Positions 8,622-19,277 of a DNA stretch of 64,000 bases are shown in pieces; position 1 is the first letter of the stretch, and every line of letters begins with the position of its first letter. The stretch lies in contig JALSII010000026.1 of the NCBI GenBank assembly GCA_026981645.1, positions 1-64,000 on the forward strand. Direction: 5' to 3'. This DNA comes from Hyphomicrobiales bacterium (lineage in GTDB: Bacteria; Pseudomonadota; Alphaproteobacteria; Rhizobiales; Devosiaceae). The notes under the pieces were generated by a model that searched no databases, was not told the origin of the DNA, and worked only from the letters and a program-made list of their open reading frames with translations. A program made the translations under genes and the position numbers.

Positions 8622-9668
8622 ATGAACGACAGCGACCAGTCTACCGCCGCGGCGTCCCGGCCGCATCGCCCGATCAGCAAGCTGAATGGCGACACAACAA
8701 ATTCTCTTGAAGCTGAAGAAGCCGACGAGCCCGGGTTTTGGGACCGGATAAAATCAATTCTGACAGGAAACAGGCTGACCCTGCGCGACGATCTTCGCTT
8801 TGCCCTGCTTGATAGTGCTCAGGATACGGCCTTTAGCGATGGCGAGCGTTCCATGCTTGCCAATGTCCTCAAACTTGCGGAGATGCGAGTTGAAGAGGTC
8901 ATGGTTCCACGTGCCGATATCGAGGCTGCCGACGAGAACGAGACCCTTGGCGAGGCTGTGCAGAAACTGCGCGAATCAGGCCACTCACGCCTGCCGGTTT
9001 ACTCCGAGACCCTTGATGACATTGTCGGCATGATTCACATCAAGGATGCATTGTTGCACCTGACGGCACCGGTTGAAAAGCCCAACGGCTCGCCCATTAA
9101 AATGCTCAACCCCGCCCTCAAGCGCAAGTTGAACAATCTGGACCTGGTACGAAAACTGCTGTTTGTTCCGCCCTCTATGCCGGTGGCCGACCTGTTGCAA
9201 TCCATGCAGGCCACAAGGCTGCACATGGCCATCGTTGTTGATGAATATGGTGGCACCGACGGACTGGTCACCATTGAGGACCTGCTTGAATCGGTTGTTG
9301 GCGACATAGAAGACGAGCATGATGATCTTGATGCCGCCTTGATCACCAAAGAGGCTGAAAATATTTATTGTGCCGATGCACGGGCCAACCTTGAGGAATT
9401 GCGCGAAGTTATGGGCGCTCAGTTTGACCCCGGCGAAATATCGGAAGAAGTTGATACTCTTGGTGGGTTGATTTTCTCGTTGATTGATCGGGTTCCCGTA
9501 AAAGGTGAAGTCATCACCAAGATGAAGGGCTTTGAGTTTGAAATCCTTCAGGCCGATCCCCGCCGGGTGCGCCGGGTGCGCATTGTACGCCGTCCACGCA
9601 ATCTGCGCGTGGTTTCCAAGGCCCGGCCAGTGCCAGCGGCCTCCGCCGACCAAACTGCCGCTGAATAA
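8622..9668 (+). CDS. CorC/hemolysin-family CBS-domain protein
   Basis: This 348-residue protein has two CBS domains (about residues 90-210, including VMVPRADIEAADENETLGEA and VVDEYGGTDGLVTIEDLLE) and a C-terminal CorC_HlyC domain (FEFEILQADPRRVRRVRI), a FAD-like fold. There is no transmembrane DUF21 region, so it is the soluble CorC type. CorC proteins are linked to Mg2+/Co2+ homeostasis and, through the YbeX group, to ribosome metabolism. Its place between ybeY and lnt is the same as ybeX in enterobacteria. An arginine-rich tail follows the domain. Confidence 0.9.
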   Translation: MNDSDQSTAAASRPHRPISKLNGDTTNSLEAEEADEPGFWDRIKSILTGNRLTLRDDLRFALLDSAQDTAFSDGERSMLANVLKLAEMRVEEVMVPRADIEAADENETLGEAVQKLRESGHSRLPVYSETLDDIVGMIHIKDALLHLTAPVEKPNGSPIKMLNPALKRKLNNLDLVRKLLFVPPSMPVADLLQSMQATRLHMAIVVDEYGGTDGLVTIEDLLESVVGDIEDEHDDLDAALITKEAENIYCADARANLEELREVMGAQFDPGEISEEVDTLGGLIFSLIDRVPVKGEVITKMKGFEFEILQADPRRVRRVRIVRRPRNLRVVSKARPVPAASADQTAAE

Positions 9669-9763
9669 CGGCACGCCGTCTTCAGCCGGGCATGGATTAA
9701 ACCCGATACGCACAATAGGCTCCGGGCAATGTCTCTTGTAGCAAAAAACCTGGTAGTTAATCC

Positions 9764-11365
9764 ATGACCCGATTGGCACAGTTTTGTATTCTTGCCTATG
9801 GGTGGCGCCGGGCGCTGCTCATGGCTCTGGCCGGGGCGGTTGCAGCTCTTTCAATGCCACCCCTCTTTTTCCTGCCCGCCCTGTTCGTGGCTTTGCCGCT
9901 CTGGGTCTGGTGCCTTGATGGCGCCGAGACGGGCAGCGGCTGGAAGCGCCTGTTCGGGTCTGCCTTTTTTATTGGTTTCTTTTTCGGTCTGGGCTATTTT
10001 CTTGTGGCTATTCACTGGGTCGGTGCCGCATTTTTTGTCGACGGGGGTATTATGCTTGCCCTCATGCCGGTGGCGGTACTTGCCATGGCTGCGGCCCTGG
10101 CCCTGTTCTGGGGGGTTGCCAGTGCTATCGCCCACCTGTTCTGGTACAACTCCCCCTTGCGCATTGTTGTGCTGGCCATAACCCTGAGCGCTGCTGAATT
10201 CGCCCGCGGACATCTGTTTACCGGATTTCCCTTTGACTTACTGGGTTATGCACTCACCGCCAATGAAACCATGATGCAGCTCACCGCCCTCGTCGGCGTT
10301 TACGGGCTGACAATTTTGGCCGCTCTCATCGCCCTTACTCCAGCCCTTGTCTGGCCTGCGGATGATCGGGCGCTTACAGCAAGGCTGATGCCGTTTTTTG
10401 CCGCTCTCGTTGTGCTGGCAGCCCAGCTCGGCTTTGGGCAATATCGTCTCAACACCATTCAAGTTGCCGAACGTAATGATATGCGCCTGCGACTTGTTCA
10501 GCCCAATATCAGTCAGGCCGACAAGTGGCGGCCCGGTGCCCGGGAGTTTGTGCTCGACAGGTTGCTCTCGCTGTCTGACAGCAGGACCGGCCCCGCCGAC
10601 ACCGGGCTGACCGGCATAACCCATCTGGTCTGGCCCGAATCAGCCCTGCCATTTTTCCTTGGCGATTATCCCGGCGCGCTGGTTGATATTGCTGCCATGC
10701 TGCCCCCGGGCACAACCCTGCTCACCGGCATGCCCCGCCGTGATGCGCTGGCGACAACAGAAGGGGGCGCAGATTATAATTCTATTCTTGCCATCAACGC
10801 TGACGGCGAAATTGTGAGCACTTATGACAAGACCCACCTGGTGCCGGTGGGCGAATATCTGCCCTTCAAGTCCTTTTTTCAGGCCCTTGGCGTAACCCAG
10901 TTTGTGCCCGGGGCCCGCGGCTGGACCGCGGGAGAGGCGCGCCGCCTGATGCGGACCCCCACCACACCGGAATTTTTACCCCTCATCTGCTATGAGGCGA
11001 TTTTTTCCGGTGACCTGGGGGAAGGTGTTGATAAGGCGCAGTTTATCCTCAACGTCACCAATGACGGCTGGTTCGATGGCTCCATTGGTCCCGCCCAGAT
11101 GTTTCATTTCGCCCGGGTCCGGGCTGCCGAACATGGTATTCCCATGGTGCGGGTCGCAAATACCGGTTTCACCGCCCTGATCGATCCGCTGGGCCGTCTG
11201 CAGAACGTTCTCACCCCTGCTGAGATTGGCGTGATTGACGTGACCATGCCCCGGCGTATCGCCCACACCTTCTTCTCTAAATGGACCAACTGGCCGTTTC
11301 TTTTTGCACTGATGTTCGGAGTTGTCATTGTTATGTGGGACAAGAGGCGCATCTCCCATCGGTAA
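9764..11365 (+). CDS. lnt: Apolipoprotein N-acyltransferase
   Basis: Lnt adds the third acyl chain to the N-terminal cysteine of lipoproteins in the inner membrane. The N-terminal half holds about seven transmembrane helices (residues 15-215), and the C-terminal half is a periplasmic nitrilase domain. The catalytic triad can be placed: Glu in VWPESALPFF, Lys in DKTHLVPVGEYLPF, and Cys in LICYEAIFSG. A final helix (FLFALMFGVVIVMW) anchors the C-terminus. The length of 533 residues is typical. It is the last gene of the conserved miaB-to-lnt series; many relatives carry a helix-turn-helix gene between lnt and metK, which is absent here. Confidence 0.97.
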   Translation: MTRLAQFCILAYGWRRALLMALAGAVAALSMPPLFFLPALFVALPLWVWCLDGAETGSGWKRLFGSAFFIGFFFGLGYFLVAIHWVGAAFFVDGGIMLALMPVAVLAMAAALALFWGVASAIAHLFWYNSPLRIVVLAITLSAAEFARGHLFTGFPFDLLGYALTANETMMQLTALVGVYGLTILAALIALTPALVWPADDRALTARLMPFFAALVVLAAQLGFGQYRLNTIQVAERNDMRLRLVQPNISQADKWRPGAREFVLDRLLSLSDSRTGPADTGLTGITHLVWPESALPFFLGDYPGALVDIAAMLPPGTTLLTGMPRRDALATTEGGADYNSILAINADGEIVSTYDKTHLVPVGEYLPFKSFFQALGVTQFVPGARGWTAGEARRLMRTPTTPEFLPLICYEAIFSGDLGEGVDKAQFILNVTNDGWFDGSIGPAQMFHFARVRAAEHGIPMVRVANTGFTALIDPLGRLQNVLTPAEIGVIDVTMPRRIAHTFFSKWTNWPFLFALMFGVVIVMWDKRRISHR

Positions 11366-11489
11366 AAACATATAAACCTTTCTTTATGTCTGGCTTAACT
11401 ATTGCTATATAAACAGGAACCGACATCGGCCGGTGTCTTTCTTCCCGGTCTTTGGGCAAGCGGAACTCGAAATAGCATTGGGGAAAATT

Positions 11490-12731
11490 GTGGCCAGGGC
11501 TTCCTATCTTTTTACCTCCGAATCGGTATCCGAGGGACACCCGGACAAGGTCTGCGACCGCATTTGTGATGAAATCGTTGACATGGTCTATAAGGAGGCC
11601 AGAAAAACCGGTACCGACCCGGCGGATATCCGGGTAGCCTGCGAAGCGCTGGCGACTACCAACAAGGTTGTAATTGCCGGGGAAGTGCGTGTGCCTGCCT
11701 CACTCATCAAACAGAATGGCAAAGGCGAAAATGTAATCAATCCGGCTAAGTTCCGCAGTGCTGCCCGCCGCGCCATCCGTGATATCGGCTATGAGCAGGA
11801 CGGGTTTCATTGGAAAAGCGCCAAAATAGACGTGCTGCTGCATTTCCAGTCCACCCACATTGCACAAGGGGTAGACAATGCCGCCGACCGGCAGGGTACC
11901 GAAGGCGCCGGCGACCAGGGCATCATGTTTGGTTATGCCTGCACCGAGACCCCTGCTCTGATGCCGGCGCCCATCTATTACGCCCACAGGATTCTTGAAC
12001 TTCTGGCTGAGGCGAGAAAATCCGGCACGGGCGAGGCGGGCAGGCTGGGGCCGGACGCCAAGAGCCAGATTACGGTGCGCTATGTGGATGGAGCGCCAAA
12101 AGAGGTAACCCAGATTGTTCTGTCCACCCAGCATATGGATGAAAGCTGGGATTCAGCCAGGGTACGCTCGGTTGTTGAGCCGGTTATCCGGCAAGCGCTT
12201 GAAGGGCTGCCCATAGCAAAAGACTGTACCTGGTATATCAACCCGACAGGAAAGTTTGTCATCGGCGGTCCCGATGGCGATGCGGGCCTCACGGGCCGCA
12301 AGATAATCGTTGATACCTATGGCGGCGCAGCTCCCCATGGCGGGGGGGCGTTTTCAGGCAAGGACACCACCAAGGTTGACCGCTCCGCGGCTTATGCGGC
12401 CCGGTATCTGGCCAAGAATGTTGTGGCCGCCGGACTGGCGGAGCGCTGCACAATCCAGCTCTCCTATGCCATTGGCGTGGCTCAGCCTCTTTCCATCTAT
12501 GTGGATACCCATGGCACCGGAACTATTGAGGATGATGCCATCGAAAAAATTCTGGGCCAGGTCATGGATCTCTCCCCCAGCGGCATCCGTAAACATCTGG
12601 ATTTGAACAAGCCCATTTACGCCAAAACTGCAGCCTACGGACATTTTGGCCGTAAGCCGGGTCGTGGTGGAACATTCTCCTGGGAAAGAACTGACCTTGC
12701 CAAAGAGCTCAAGGCATTTCTGAAAAACTAG
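11490..12731 (+). CDS. metK: S-adenosylmethionine synthetase
   Basis: MetK forms S-adenosylmethionine from ATP and methionine in the cytosol. The protein begins [22 protein letters not shown], and the signature [19 protein letters not shown] appears near residue 285. The start is GTG 11490, supported by GGGG at 11480-11483; the open frame upstream (from 11433) encodes non-conserved residues. The length of 413 residues is slightly above the 384 of E. coli and typical of the rhizobial form. The 124-base upstream region is AT-rich with a TATATAAAC block but shows no recognised SAM riboswitch. Confidence 0.97.
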   Translation: MARASYLFTSESVSEGHPDKVCDRICDEIVDMVYKEARKTGTDPADIRVACEALATTNKVVIAGEVRVPASLIKQNGKGENVINPAKFRSAARRAIRDIGYEQDGFHWKSAKIDVLLHFQSTHIAQGVDNAADRQGTEGAGDQGIMFGYACTETPALMPAPIYYAHRILELLAEARKSGTGEAGRLGPDAKSQITVRYVDGAPKEVTQIVLSTQHMDESWDSARVRSVVEPVIRQALEGLPIAKDCTWYINPTGKFVIGGPDGDAGLTGRKIIVDTYGGAAPHGGGAFSGKDTTKVDRSAAYAARYLAKNVVAAGLAERCTIQLSYAIGVAQPLSIYVDTHGTGTIEDDAIEKILGQVMDLSPSGIRKHLDLNKPIYAKTAAYGHFGRKPGRGGTFSWERTDLAKELKAFLKN

Positions 12732-12776
12732 AGCCTTGCTTGCTTAGCAGAGCCTGAAGCGCTAAATCGCGCCATA

Positions 12777-13511
12777 ATGAGCCGGCCAACAAAAACAGCA
12801 GAATCTGGAAAGCGCCAGCATCGGGCTTTTTTTGGCCGGGTGTCGGGCAAGCGCCTGCACAGGGGCCAGCAGGTCCTTTTTGAAACATTGCTGCCGCAGC
12901 TCCAGGTCAACCTGCCTGCAGAAGGCGAAATTGATCCCACCCTGTTATTCGGGGAGACCGCAAAACAGCGCATCATCGAAGTCGGCTATGGCGGCGGCGA
13001 ACATCTGGCACGATTGGCAGAGGAAAACCCCGAAACCGGCTTTGTCGGATGTGAGGTTTTCACCGGCAGCATCGGCAAGATGCTGCAAAAAATTGCCGAG
13101 CAGGATCTCAAAAACATCTCTCTGTTTACTGAGGATGCGTTTAGGCTTCTTCAGGTTCTGCCCGACAATTCCATTGATGGCCTCTATCTGCTTTATCCCG
13201 ACCCCTGGCCCAAAAGCCGACACCACAAGCGCCGCTTTGTATCAATGACCACCCTTGATGAGATGGCCCGCATCATCCGACCGGGGGGATTCTTTCGTTT
13301 TGCCACCGACATAGAGGACTATGCCAACTGGACGTTGGCGCATATCCTGCGCCATGAGGGGTTTGAGTGGCCCCCATGCCCGCCGGGAAGCTGGCACATC
13401 CCTTTTTCCGGGTGGCAATCAACCCGTTATGAGCAAAAGGCGCGCCGCGAGGGACGCAACAAAAGCTTCTATTTCACCTTCGAGCGCAAGGGGTCAAAAG
13501 TCTTGGCTTGA
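12777..13511 (+). CDS. trmB: tRNA (guanine-N7-)-methyltransferase
   Basis: TrmB makes m7G46 in tRNA using SAM. The Rossmann-type SAM motif is seen in IIEVGYGGGEHLARLAEENPETGFVGCEVF. The family-specific LLYPDPWPKSRHHKRRF follows near residue 137 and includes the active-site region; the C-terminal TRYEQKARREGR is also diagnostic. The length is 244 residues. The gene lies 45 bases after metK, the source of its cofactor, and metK-trmB is a recurring pair in Hyphomicrobiales. A hairpin with a T-run follows about 50 bases later. Confidence 0.95.
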   Translation: MSRPTKTAESGKRQHRAFFGRVSGKRLHRGQQVLFETLLPQLQVNLPAEGEIDPTLLFGETAKQRIIEVGYGGGEHLARLAEENPETGFVGCEVFTGSIGKMLQKIAEQDLKNISLFTEDAFRLLQVLPDNSIDGLYLLYPDPWPKSRHHKRRFVSMTTLDEMARIIRPGGFFRFATDIEDYANWTLAHILRHEGFEWPPCPPGSWHIPFSGWQSTRYEQKARREGRNKSFYFTFERKGSKVLA

Positions 13512-13563
13512 ATTATGCGCCACATGGGTCTATATCACGGCCCAACATCTCAGGGTTAACCAG

Positions 13564-13595
13564 AGAGTGGGCGCCAACCGGCCCCGCTCTTTTTT
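13564..13595 (+). terminator. Intrinsic terminator between trmB and rimP
   Basis: AGAGTGGG at 13564-13571 pairs with CCCGCTCT at 13583-13590 (8 pairs, one G-T), followed by six T residues at 13590-13595. A second small hairpin, GTTGC-ctt-GCAAC, lies at 13596-13608. The structure could end trmB transcription or act as an attenuator in the rimP-nusA leader. Confidence 0.65.
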
Positions 13596-13672
13596 GTTGC
13601 CTTGCAACAGCCATGATACGGCCCCGTAAGGCAAAACAAATGCCCCTCAGGGCAATTGACGAGTGAACAGAC

Positions 13673-14269
13673 GTGAACGATACCAGGCGCTACATAAGAG
13701 AAACCGGGCAGGAACAGCGCATCGCCGCCATCGTTGAGCCGGTGGCGCGTGACCTCGGCTTTTTTCTGGTGCGGGTAAAAGTTCTGCCCGACAATGGCTG
13801 TACCCTGCAGATTATGGCCGAGGATGAAAACGGACGGTTTTCCATTGCCAATTGTCAGGAACTCAGCCAGGAACTTTCTCCGGCCCTCGATGTGGAAGAC
13901 CCCATCAACAAAGCCTATCACCTGGAGGTGTCTTCCCCCGGTGTGGACCGGCCATTGGTGCGCGCCCGCGATTTTGAGCGCTGGGCCGGGCACGAGGCCC
14001 GCATTGAACTGGCCCATATGATAAACGGCCGCAAACGCTTTCGTGGGGTGATTGAGGGCACCGACGGCACCTTTGTGACCATCATTCTGCCTGATGTACC
14101 CGAGGGGGCAGACCCCGCCGCTGTCCTGCCGCTGGCCGATATCGCCGAGGCCAAGTTGATTTTAACCGACCGGTTGCTTGAAGCCGCCCGTCGTGAACAG
14201 GAAAACGATACCACGCTGGAGAGTCCGGATGTGGAACAAGTTACCCAAAATCCAGAGGAGACCAACTAA
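13673..14269 (+). CDS. rimP: Ribosome maturation factor RimP
   Basis: RimP helps assemble the 30S subunit. The N-terminal domain contains GQEQRIAAIVEPVARDLGFFLVRVKV, and the middle shows the family hallmark YHLEVSSPGVDRPLVRARDFERWAG. A C-terminal SH3-like part is followed by an acidic tail rich in Glu (EQENDTTLESPDVEQVTQNPEETN). The start is GTG 13673, preceded by a 161-base leader with a terminator-like hairpin. The stop overlaps the nusA start by one base (TAATG), so the two genes are translationally coupled. The length of 198 is usual for the alphaproteobacterial form. Confidence 0.95.
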   Translation: MNDTRRYIRETGQEQRIAAIVEPVARDLGFFLVRVKVLPDNGCTLQIMAEDENGRFSIANCQELSQELSPALDVEDPINKAYHLEVSSPGVDRPLVRARDFERWAGHEARIELAHMINGRKRFRGVIEGTDGTFVTIILPDVPEGADPAAVLPLADIAEAKLILTDRLLEAARREQENDTTLESPDVEQVTQNPEETN

Positions 14270-15909
14270 TGTCAGTTTCAGCCAACAGGCTTGAGCTCTT
14301 GCAGATTGCCGATGCGGTAGCCCGTGAAAAGTCCATCGACCGCATGATCGTAATCGATGCGATGGAAGAAGCCATCGCCCGGGCCGCCCGCACCCGCTAT
14401 GGCGCTGAAACCGAAGTCAAGGCTGAAATCAACCCCAAAACCGGCGAAATGCGCCTGTGGCGCCTGCTCGAAATTGTGGAAAATGTCGAGGAACATGGTC
14501 GTCAGATTTCCCTTGAGGATGCAAAAGAAAAAACCGATGCCGCCCAGCTTGGCGACTATATATCCGAGCCGCTTCCCCCGATGGAATTCGGGCGGCTCGC
14601 CGCCCAGTCGGCCAAACAGGTGATTGTGCAAAAGGTACGCGATGCCGAGCGCGAGCGCATGTATAATGAGTATTGCGACCGGGTGGGCGAAATCGTCAAC
14701 GGGTCGGTCAAGCGGGTCGAATATGGCAATGTCATTGTTGACCTGGGGCGTGGCGAAGCCATTATCCGGCGTGACGAACTGATCCCGCGCGAACAGTTTC
14801 GCTATGGCGACCGGGTCCGGGCGCTGATTTTTGATGTGCGCCGCGAACAGCGTGGTCCCCAGATTTTCCTCTCGCGTACTCACCCCCAGTTCATGGCCAA
14901 GCTGTTCATGCAGGAAGTACCCGAAATCTATGACGGTATCATTTCCATCCGCTCCATCGCCCGTGACCCCGGTTCGCGCGCAAAAATTGCCGTTGCCTCG
15001 TCCGACAGCTCCATTGATCCCGTGGGCGCTTGTGTTGGTATGCGCGGCTCTCGTGTGCAGGCGGTCGTTGGGGAGCTTCAGGGCGAAAAAATCGACATTA
15101 TTCCCTGGACTGAAAACATTGCCGACCTTGTGGTCTCAGCTCTGCAACCGGCCGAAGTCGCCAAAGTGGTGCTTGATGAGCAGGCCGAGCGTATCGAGGT
15201 TGTGGTTCCTGACGAGCAGCTTTCCCTTGCCATTGGCCGGCGCGGCCAGAACGTGCGCCTGGCATCCCAACTCATTGGCTGGGACATAGATATTCTCACC
15301 GAACTTGAAGAGTCCGAACGTCGCCAGAAAGAATTTGTCGAGCGCTCTGAACTGTTTATGGAATCTCTCAATGTTGATGAGATGGTGGCCCAGCTTCTCG
15401 CTTCGGAAGGGTTTTCCTCTGTTGAGGAAGTTGCTTTTGTCGAACCCGCTGAAATTTCGATGATTGAAGGTTTTGATGCCGATACTGCCGTTGAAATCCA
15501 GACCCGCGCTGCCGAATATCTCGACGCTATCGAAAAGGCTCAGGATGATGAACGCATAAAACTTGGTGTTTCTGACGAGCTTTACCAGATTGAAGGTCTC
15601 ACCGCCGCCATGTTGGTGGCCGTGGGCAAAGATGATGTCAAAACCATTGAGGATTTTGCCGGCTACGCCGCCGATGACCTTGTGGGCTGGGTTGAGCGCA
15701 AGGACGGAGAAAGCAAAAAATTCGAAGGGACGTTTGCCGATTTGCCCATCAGCCGGGAAGAGGCTGAACTGATGATTATGCAGGCACGCCTTATCGCCGG
15801 ATGGATTACTGAAGAACCAGAGAGCGAGAACGAAGACGAAGGCACACCTGACGACAGCGCTGAGGGGCAGGCTTCAGAACCCGTTGAAACAGCATCAGGC
15901 AAAACCTGA
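14269..15909 (+). CDS. nusA: Transcription termination/antitermination factor NusA
   Basis: NusA binds RNA polymerase and controls pausing, termination and antitermination. The order is an N-terminal polymerase-binding domain (residues 1-125), an S1 domain (about 130-200, [21 protein letters not shown]), two KH domains ([34 protein letters not shown]) and two C-terminal acidic helix-hairpin-helix repeats (residues 355-505). The extra C-terminal repeats explain the 546-residue length. A tail rich in Glu, Asp and Ser ends the protein. It overlaps rimP by one base. Confidence 0.97.
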   Translation: MSVSANRLELLQIADAVAREKSIDRMIVIDAMEEAIARAARTRYGAETEVKAEINPKTGEMRLWRLLEIVENVEEHGRQISLEDAKEKTDAAQLGDYISEPLPPMEFGRLAAQSAKQVIVQKVRDAERERMYNEYCDRVGEIVNGSVKRVEYGNVIVDLGRGEAIIRRDELIPREQFRYGDRVRALIFDVRREQRGPQIFLSRTHPQFMAKLFMQEVPEIYDGIISIRSIARDPGSRAKIAVASSDSSIDPVGACVGMRGSRVQAVVGELQGEKIDIIPWTENIADLVVSALQPAEVAKVVLDEQAERIEVVVPDEQLSLAIGRRGQNVRLASQLIGWDIDILTELEESERRQKEFVERSELFMESLNVDEMVAQLLASEGFSSVEEVAFVEPAEISMIEGFDADTAVEIQTRAAEYLDAIEKAQDDERIKLGVSDELYQIEGLTAAMLVAVGKDDVKTIEDFAGYAADDLVGWVERKDGESKKFEGTFADLPISREEAELMIMQARLIAGWITEEPESENEDEGTPDDSAEGQASEPVETASGKT

Positions 15910-16092
15910 CATGTTTAGACAACGCTCCGGAAAAACAAAATGAAGCCCGGTATGCAGGTGCCGCGCATGCACTGATTTGAACTTAACCGACACAGGACAT
16001 TCGAAATCACCCAGACCGCAGAGCCACCGCTCACCCCCGCCCGAAGGGCAAAAGAAAAGCAGCTTACCCGGCAGTGCGCGCTGAGCCGCACG

Positions 16093-16668
16093 GTGTTGCC
16101 GGTCGCAGAACTTGTGCGCTTTGCCTTGGGGCCGGGTGGTGAAATAGTGCCCGATATCGACGCCAAAGCCCCGGGGCGCGGCGTTTGGATTGGTTTTTCC
16201 ATTGAGGCTGTGGAGCAGGCCGCCCAAAAAAATGTCTTTGCCCGTTCACTGAAACAACCGGTGAAGGTACCACAAGACCTTGCACAAATCACCAAGACGC
16301 GGTTAGAACAGCGCGTGATGGGTGCATTGGGTCTGGCGCGCAAGGCGGGGCAGCTCCAGACCGGCGCAACACGGGTGAAATCCGCGATTGCCGGCGAAAC
16401 GGTTATTGCCCTGCTTACCGCCTCGGATGCGGCTCCGGACGGACGACGAAAAATGGCTGTGGCACTGCGCAGTTCTGCTCAGGAACAACAGGTGCCCCAC
16501 TATGATATTCTGACCTCGGCACAATTGGGTTTGGCTTTGGGGCAGGAAAATGTGATACACGCAGCGCTGACTGTCGGTGCTGCGGCAAATTCGGCTTTGT
16601 TGCGGGTGAAAAACCTCTCCCGTTATTTGGCTCCGGCGAACGAGACGAGACGAAAAATAGATGACTGA
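16093..16668 (+). CDS. YlxR (DUF448) plus L7Ae-like RNA-binding protein, interrupted 5' end
   Basis: This is a two-domain RNA-binding protein: DUF448/YlxR at the N-terminus ([28 protein letters not shown]) and a ribosomal L7Ae/L30e-like domain from about residue 75 ([18 protein letters not shown]). It always sits between nusA and infB in Hyphomicrobiales. GTG 16093 is the first usual start codon, but the same frame upstream (from 15976) continues the domain, with TRQCALSRT matching the family's first strand. That extension has no ATG, GTG or TTG and is cut off from ATGs at 15940 and 15952 by a TGA at 15973-15975. The true start or a sequence error is unresolved. It overlaps infB by 8 bases. 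Confidence 0.75.
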   Translation: MLPVAELVRFALGPGGEIVPDIDAKAPGRGVWIGFSIEAVEQAAQKNVFARSLKQPVKVPQDLAQITKTRLEQRVMGALGLARKAGQLQTGATRVKSAIAGETVIALLTASDAAPDGRRKMAVALRSSAQEQQVPHYDILTSAQLGLALGQENVIHAALTVGAAANSALLRVKNLSRYLAPANETRRKIDD

Positions 16669-19228
16669 TAAAGACGATAAGTCGAAAGAAACAACCAATG
16701 CCCCCGGCAAAAAAACCCTTTCCCTAAAGGGTGGTCCGGTCGGGTCCGGTCGTCCTATGGTTTCGCGCTCCACCCGCTCTGTTGTGGTGGAGCGCCGCAC
16801 CCGCCGCGTGGTAACTCCAGGTGCCGGGGCCCGTCCCCATGGTGCCAATGCGACCCCCGCCGCTCGTCCGCCTGCCCGGCGCCCCGCGCCTTCAAAAGCG
16901 GCAGAACCAGCTCGTTCCGGCCTGACCAGTCAGGAAGCTCTGGCCCGCGCCCGCGCATTGCAGGAGGCGGCCTCCCGTCAGGCTGATGAAACAGCCAAAG
17001 CAGAGCAGGACAATCGCCGCCGCGAAGAAGAGGATGTGCGCCGCCGCTCTGTTCGTGAAGAGTTGGAAAACAAAAAGCGCCTTGAAGCTGAAGAGGCCAC
17101 AAAGGCCATTGAAGCTGAAAAACAACAAGAGGTGGCAAAAAAGCCCGCCAAAACCGCCGCCGCTCCTGAGCCAGAACAGGTCGTGCCGGATATGCCTCCC
17201 CCTCCGCCCCCGGGCGAGGAAGACGGGCGCACGCGCCGTACGGCAGGTGCGCCGCAAAAGGGCAAACTTGTTGGCCGTGAGGAACTGGAACGCGCCCGCC
17301 GCAGTGCGCGCCCACAACCAAGCCGCCGCTCGCCGGGCGACGCAAACCGCAATCGCGGGCGCCTGACTGTCACCTCGGCGCTCAATCCCAACGAGCGCGC
17401 CCCTTCTCTGGCCGCCATGCGCCGCCGTCGCGACAAGCAGCGCGGCAAGCCGCGTGAGCCGCAGCCAAAAATCTCCCGCGAAGTCACAATTCCTGAGGCC
17501 ATCACCGTTCAGGAGCTGGCCAACCGCATGGCCGAGCGTTCGGTTGATGTCATCAAACTGCTCATGCAGCAGGGACAGATGGCCACTATCAACGATATTC
17601 TTGATACCGATACCGCCGAGCTTATCGCCACCGAACTGGGCCATACCGTAAAACGTGTTGCCGAATCGGATGTGGAAGAGGGTCTTTTTGCCGATATCGC
17701 TGATGAAGATGATACCGAGCGCCAAACAAGGCCCCCCGTTGTCACCATCATGGGCCATGTGGACCATGGCAAGACTTCGCTGCTTGACGCCTTGCGCGAG
17801 GCCAACGTGGTGTCCGGTGAAGCCGGGGGCATAACCCAGCATATCGGCGCCTATCAGGTGGAAAAGAATGGCCACATGATCACCTTTCTTGATACACCGG
17901 GCCATGAGGCGTTCACCTCCATGCGCGCCCGCGGGGCTCAGGCTACCGACATCGCCGTGCTGGTGGTTGCCGCCGACGATGGCGTCATGCCCCAGACCAT
18001 AGAATCCATCAAACACGCCAAGGCTGCTGAAGTGCCTATCATCGTGGCCATCAATAAAATCGACAAGGCCGAAGCCGATCCCTCAAGGGTGCGCAACGAG
18101 TTGCTGCAGCACGAAGTGTTTGTTGAAACCATGGGCGGCGATGTGCTGGAGGTGGAGGTCTCTGCCATAAAGCACACTAACCTGGACAAATTGCTCGACG
18201 CCATTGTCCTGCAATCCGAACTGCTCGAACTCAAGGCACGCCCCACGGGCCGGGCCGAAGGGCTGGTTATCGAAGCCAAGCTCGACAAGGGCCGTGGCGC
18301 GGTTGCCACCATGCTGGTACAGCAGGGTGAACTGGCCGTGGGAGACATCGTTGTTGCCGGGTCCGAATGGGCCCGGGTGCGGGCACTGATAAACGACAAG
18401 GGCGACCAGGTAAAAAAAGTCGGTCCTTCGTCTCCCGTCGAAGTACTCGGTTTTTCCGGTGTTCCCGAAGCGGGGGACCGCTTTGCCGTTGTTGAAAGTG
18501 AAGCGCGGGCCCGCGAGGTCACCGAATATCGCCAACGCGCTCTGCGTGAGCGCACCGGTGGCACCGGCGTCACCTCCCTTGAGCAGATGATGAGCCAGCT
18601 TCAGGCCTCCGAGATGTCCCGCGTACCGCTGGTCATCAAGGCCGATGTGCAGGGCTCGGTCGAAGCCATCGTCAGCGCTCTTGAAAAACTGGGAACTGAA
18701 GAGGTGTCCGCCCAGATACTCATGTCTGCTGCCGGTGGCATCACCGAAAGCGACATTACGCTGGCCAAGGCCTCGGGTGCAGTTATTATCGGCTTTAACG
18801 TGCGCGCCAACAAACAGGCTCGCGAACTGGCCCGTAGCGACGGCATCGAAATTCGCTATTACAACGTCATCTACGACCTTGTGGACGACGTCAAAGCCAC
18901 CATGTCCGGCCTGCTTTCGCCCGAAATACGTGAGACATTCCTCGGCAATGCTGAAATTCTGGAAGTGTTCAACATTACCAAAGTGGGCAAGGTCGCCGGG
19001 TGTCGGGTGACCGAAGGCACCGTTGAACGCGGTGCCGGTGTGCGTCTCATTCGCGATGATGTGGTTATTCACGAAGGCAAGCTCTCCACCCTGAAACGCT
19101 TCAAGGACGAGGTAAAAGATGTCCAGTCCGGTCAGGAATGTGGCATGGCCTTTGAGAACTATCAGGACATGCGCAAAGGCGATGTGATTGAATGTTTCAG
19201 AGTTGAGGAAATCACCCGGTCTCTGTAA
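16661..19228 (+). CDS. infB: Translation initiation factor IF-2
   Basis: IF-2 is the GTPase that brings fMet-tRNA to the 30S subunit. The first 260 residues are basic, alanine-rich and coiled-coil-like, as in alphaproteobacterial IF-2. An IF2_N domain follows ([24 protein letters not shown]), then the G domain near residue 365 with [16 protein letters not shown] and NKID, and then domains II-IV. The length of 855 is normal for the group. The gene begins within the end of the YlxR/L7Ae gene and is followed by rbfA after 49 bases. Confidence 0.98.
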   Translation: MTDKDDKSKETTNAPGKKTLSLKGGPVGSGRPMVSRSTRSVVVERRTRRVVTPGAGARPHGANATPAARPPARRPAPSKAAEPARSGLTSQEALARARALQEAASRQADETAKAEQDNRRREEEDVRRRSVREELENKKRLEAEEATKAIEAEKQQEVAKKPAKTAAAPEPEQVVPDMPPPPPPGEEDGRTRRTAGAPQKGKLVGREELERARRSARPQPSRRSPGDANRNRGRLTVTSALNPNERAPSLAAMRRRRDKQRGKPREPQPKISREVTIPEAITVQELANRMAERSVDVIKLLMQQGQMATINDILDTDTAELIATELGHTVKRVAESDVEEGLFADIADEDDTERQTRPPVVTIMGHVDHGKTSLLDALREANVVSGEAGGITQHIGAYQVEKNGHMITFLDTPGHEAFTSMRARGAQATDIAVLVVAADDGVMPQTIESIKHAKAAEVPIIVAINKIDKAEADPSRVRNELLQHEVFVETMGGDVLEVEVSAIKHTNLDKLLDAIVLQSELLELKARPTGRAEGLVIEAKLDKGRGAVATMLVQQGELAVGDIVVAGSEWARVRALINDKGDQVKKVGPSSPVEVLGFSGVPEAGDRFAVVESEARAREVTEYRQRALRERTGGTGVTSLEQMMSQLQASEMSRVPLVIKADVQGSVEAIVSALEKLGTEEVSAQILMSAAGGITESDITLAKASGAVIIGFNVRANKQARELARSDGIEIRYYNVIYDLVDDVKATMSGLLSPEIRETFLGNAEILEVFNITKVGKVAGCRVTEGTVERGAGVRLIRDDVVIHEGKLSTLKRFKDEVKDVQSGQECGMAFENYQDMRKGDVIECFRVEEITRSL

Positions 19229-19277
19229 CAAAATATCTTGTGTTCCATATTGCCCGCCACTTGTCTGCAGGCCCCAA

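Noticed and set aside
11366-11489. SAM riboswitch before metK
   Set aside because: No SAM-I, SAM-II or SAM/SAH core could be recognised; only a weak 6-pair hairpin around GACATC...GGTGTC is present.
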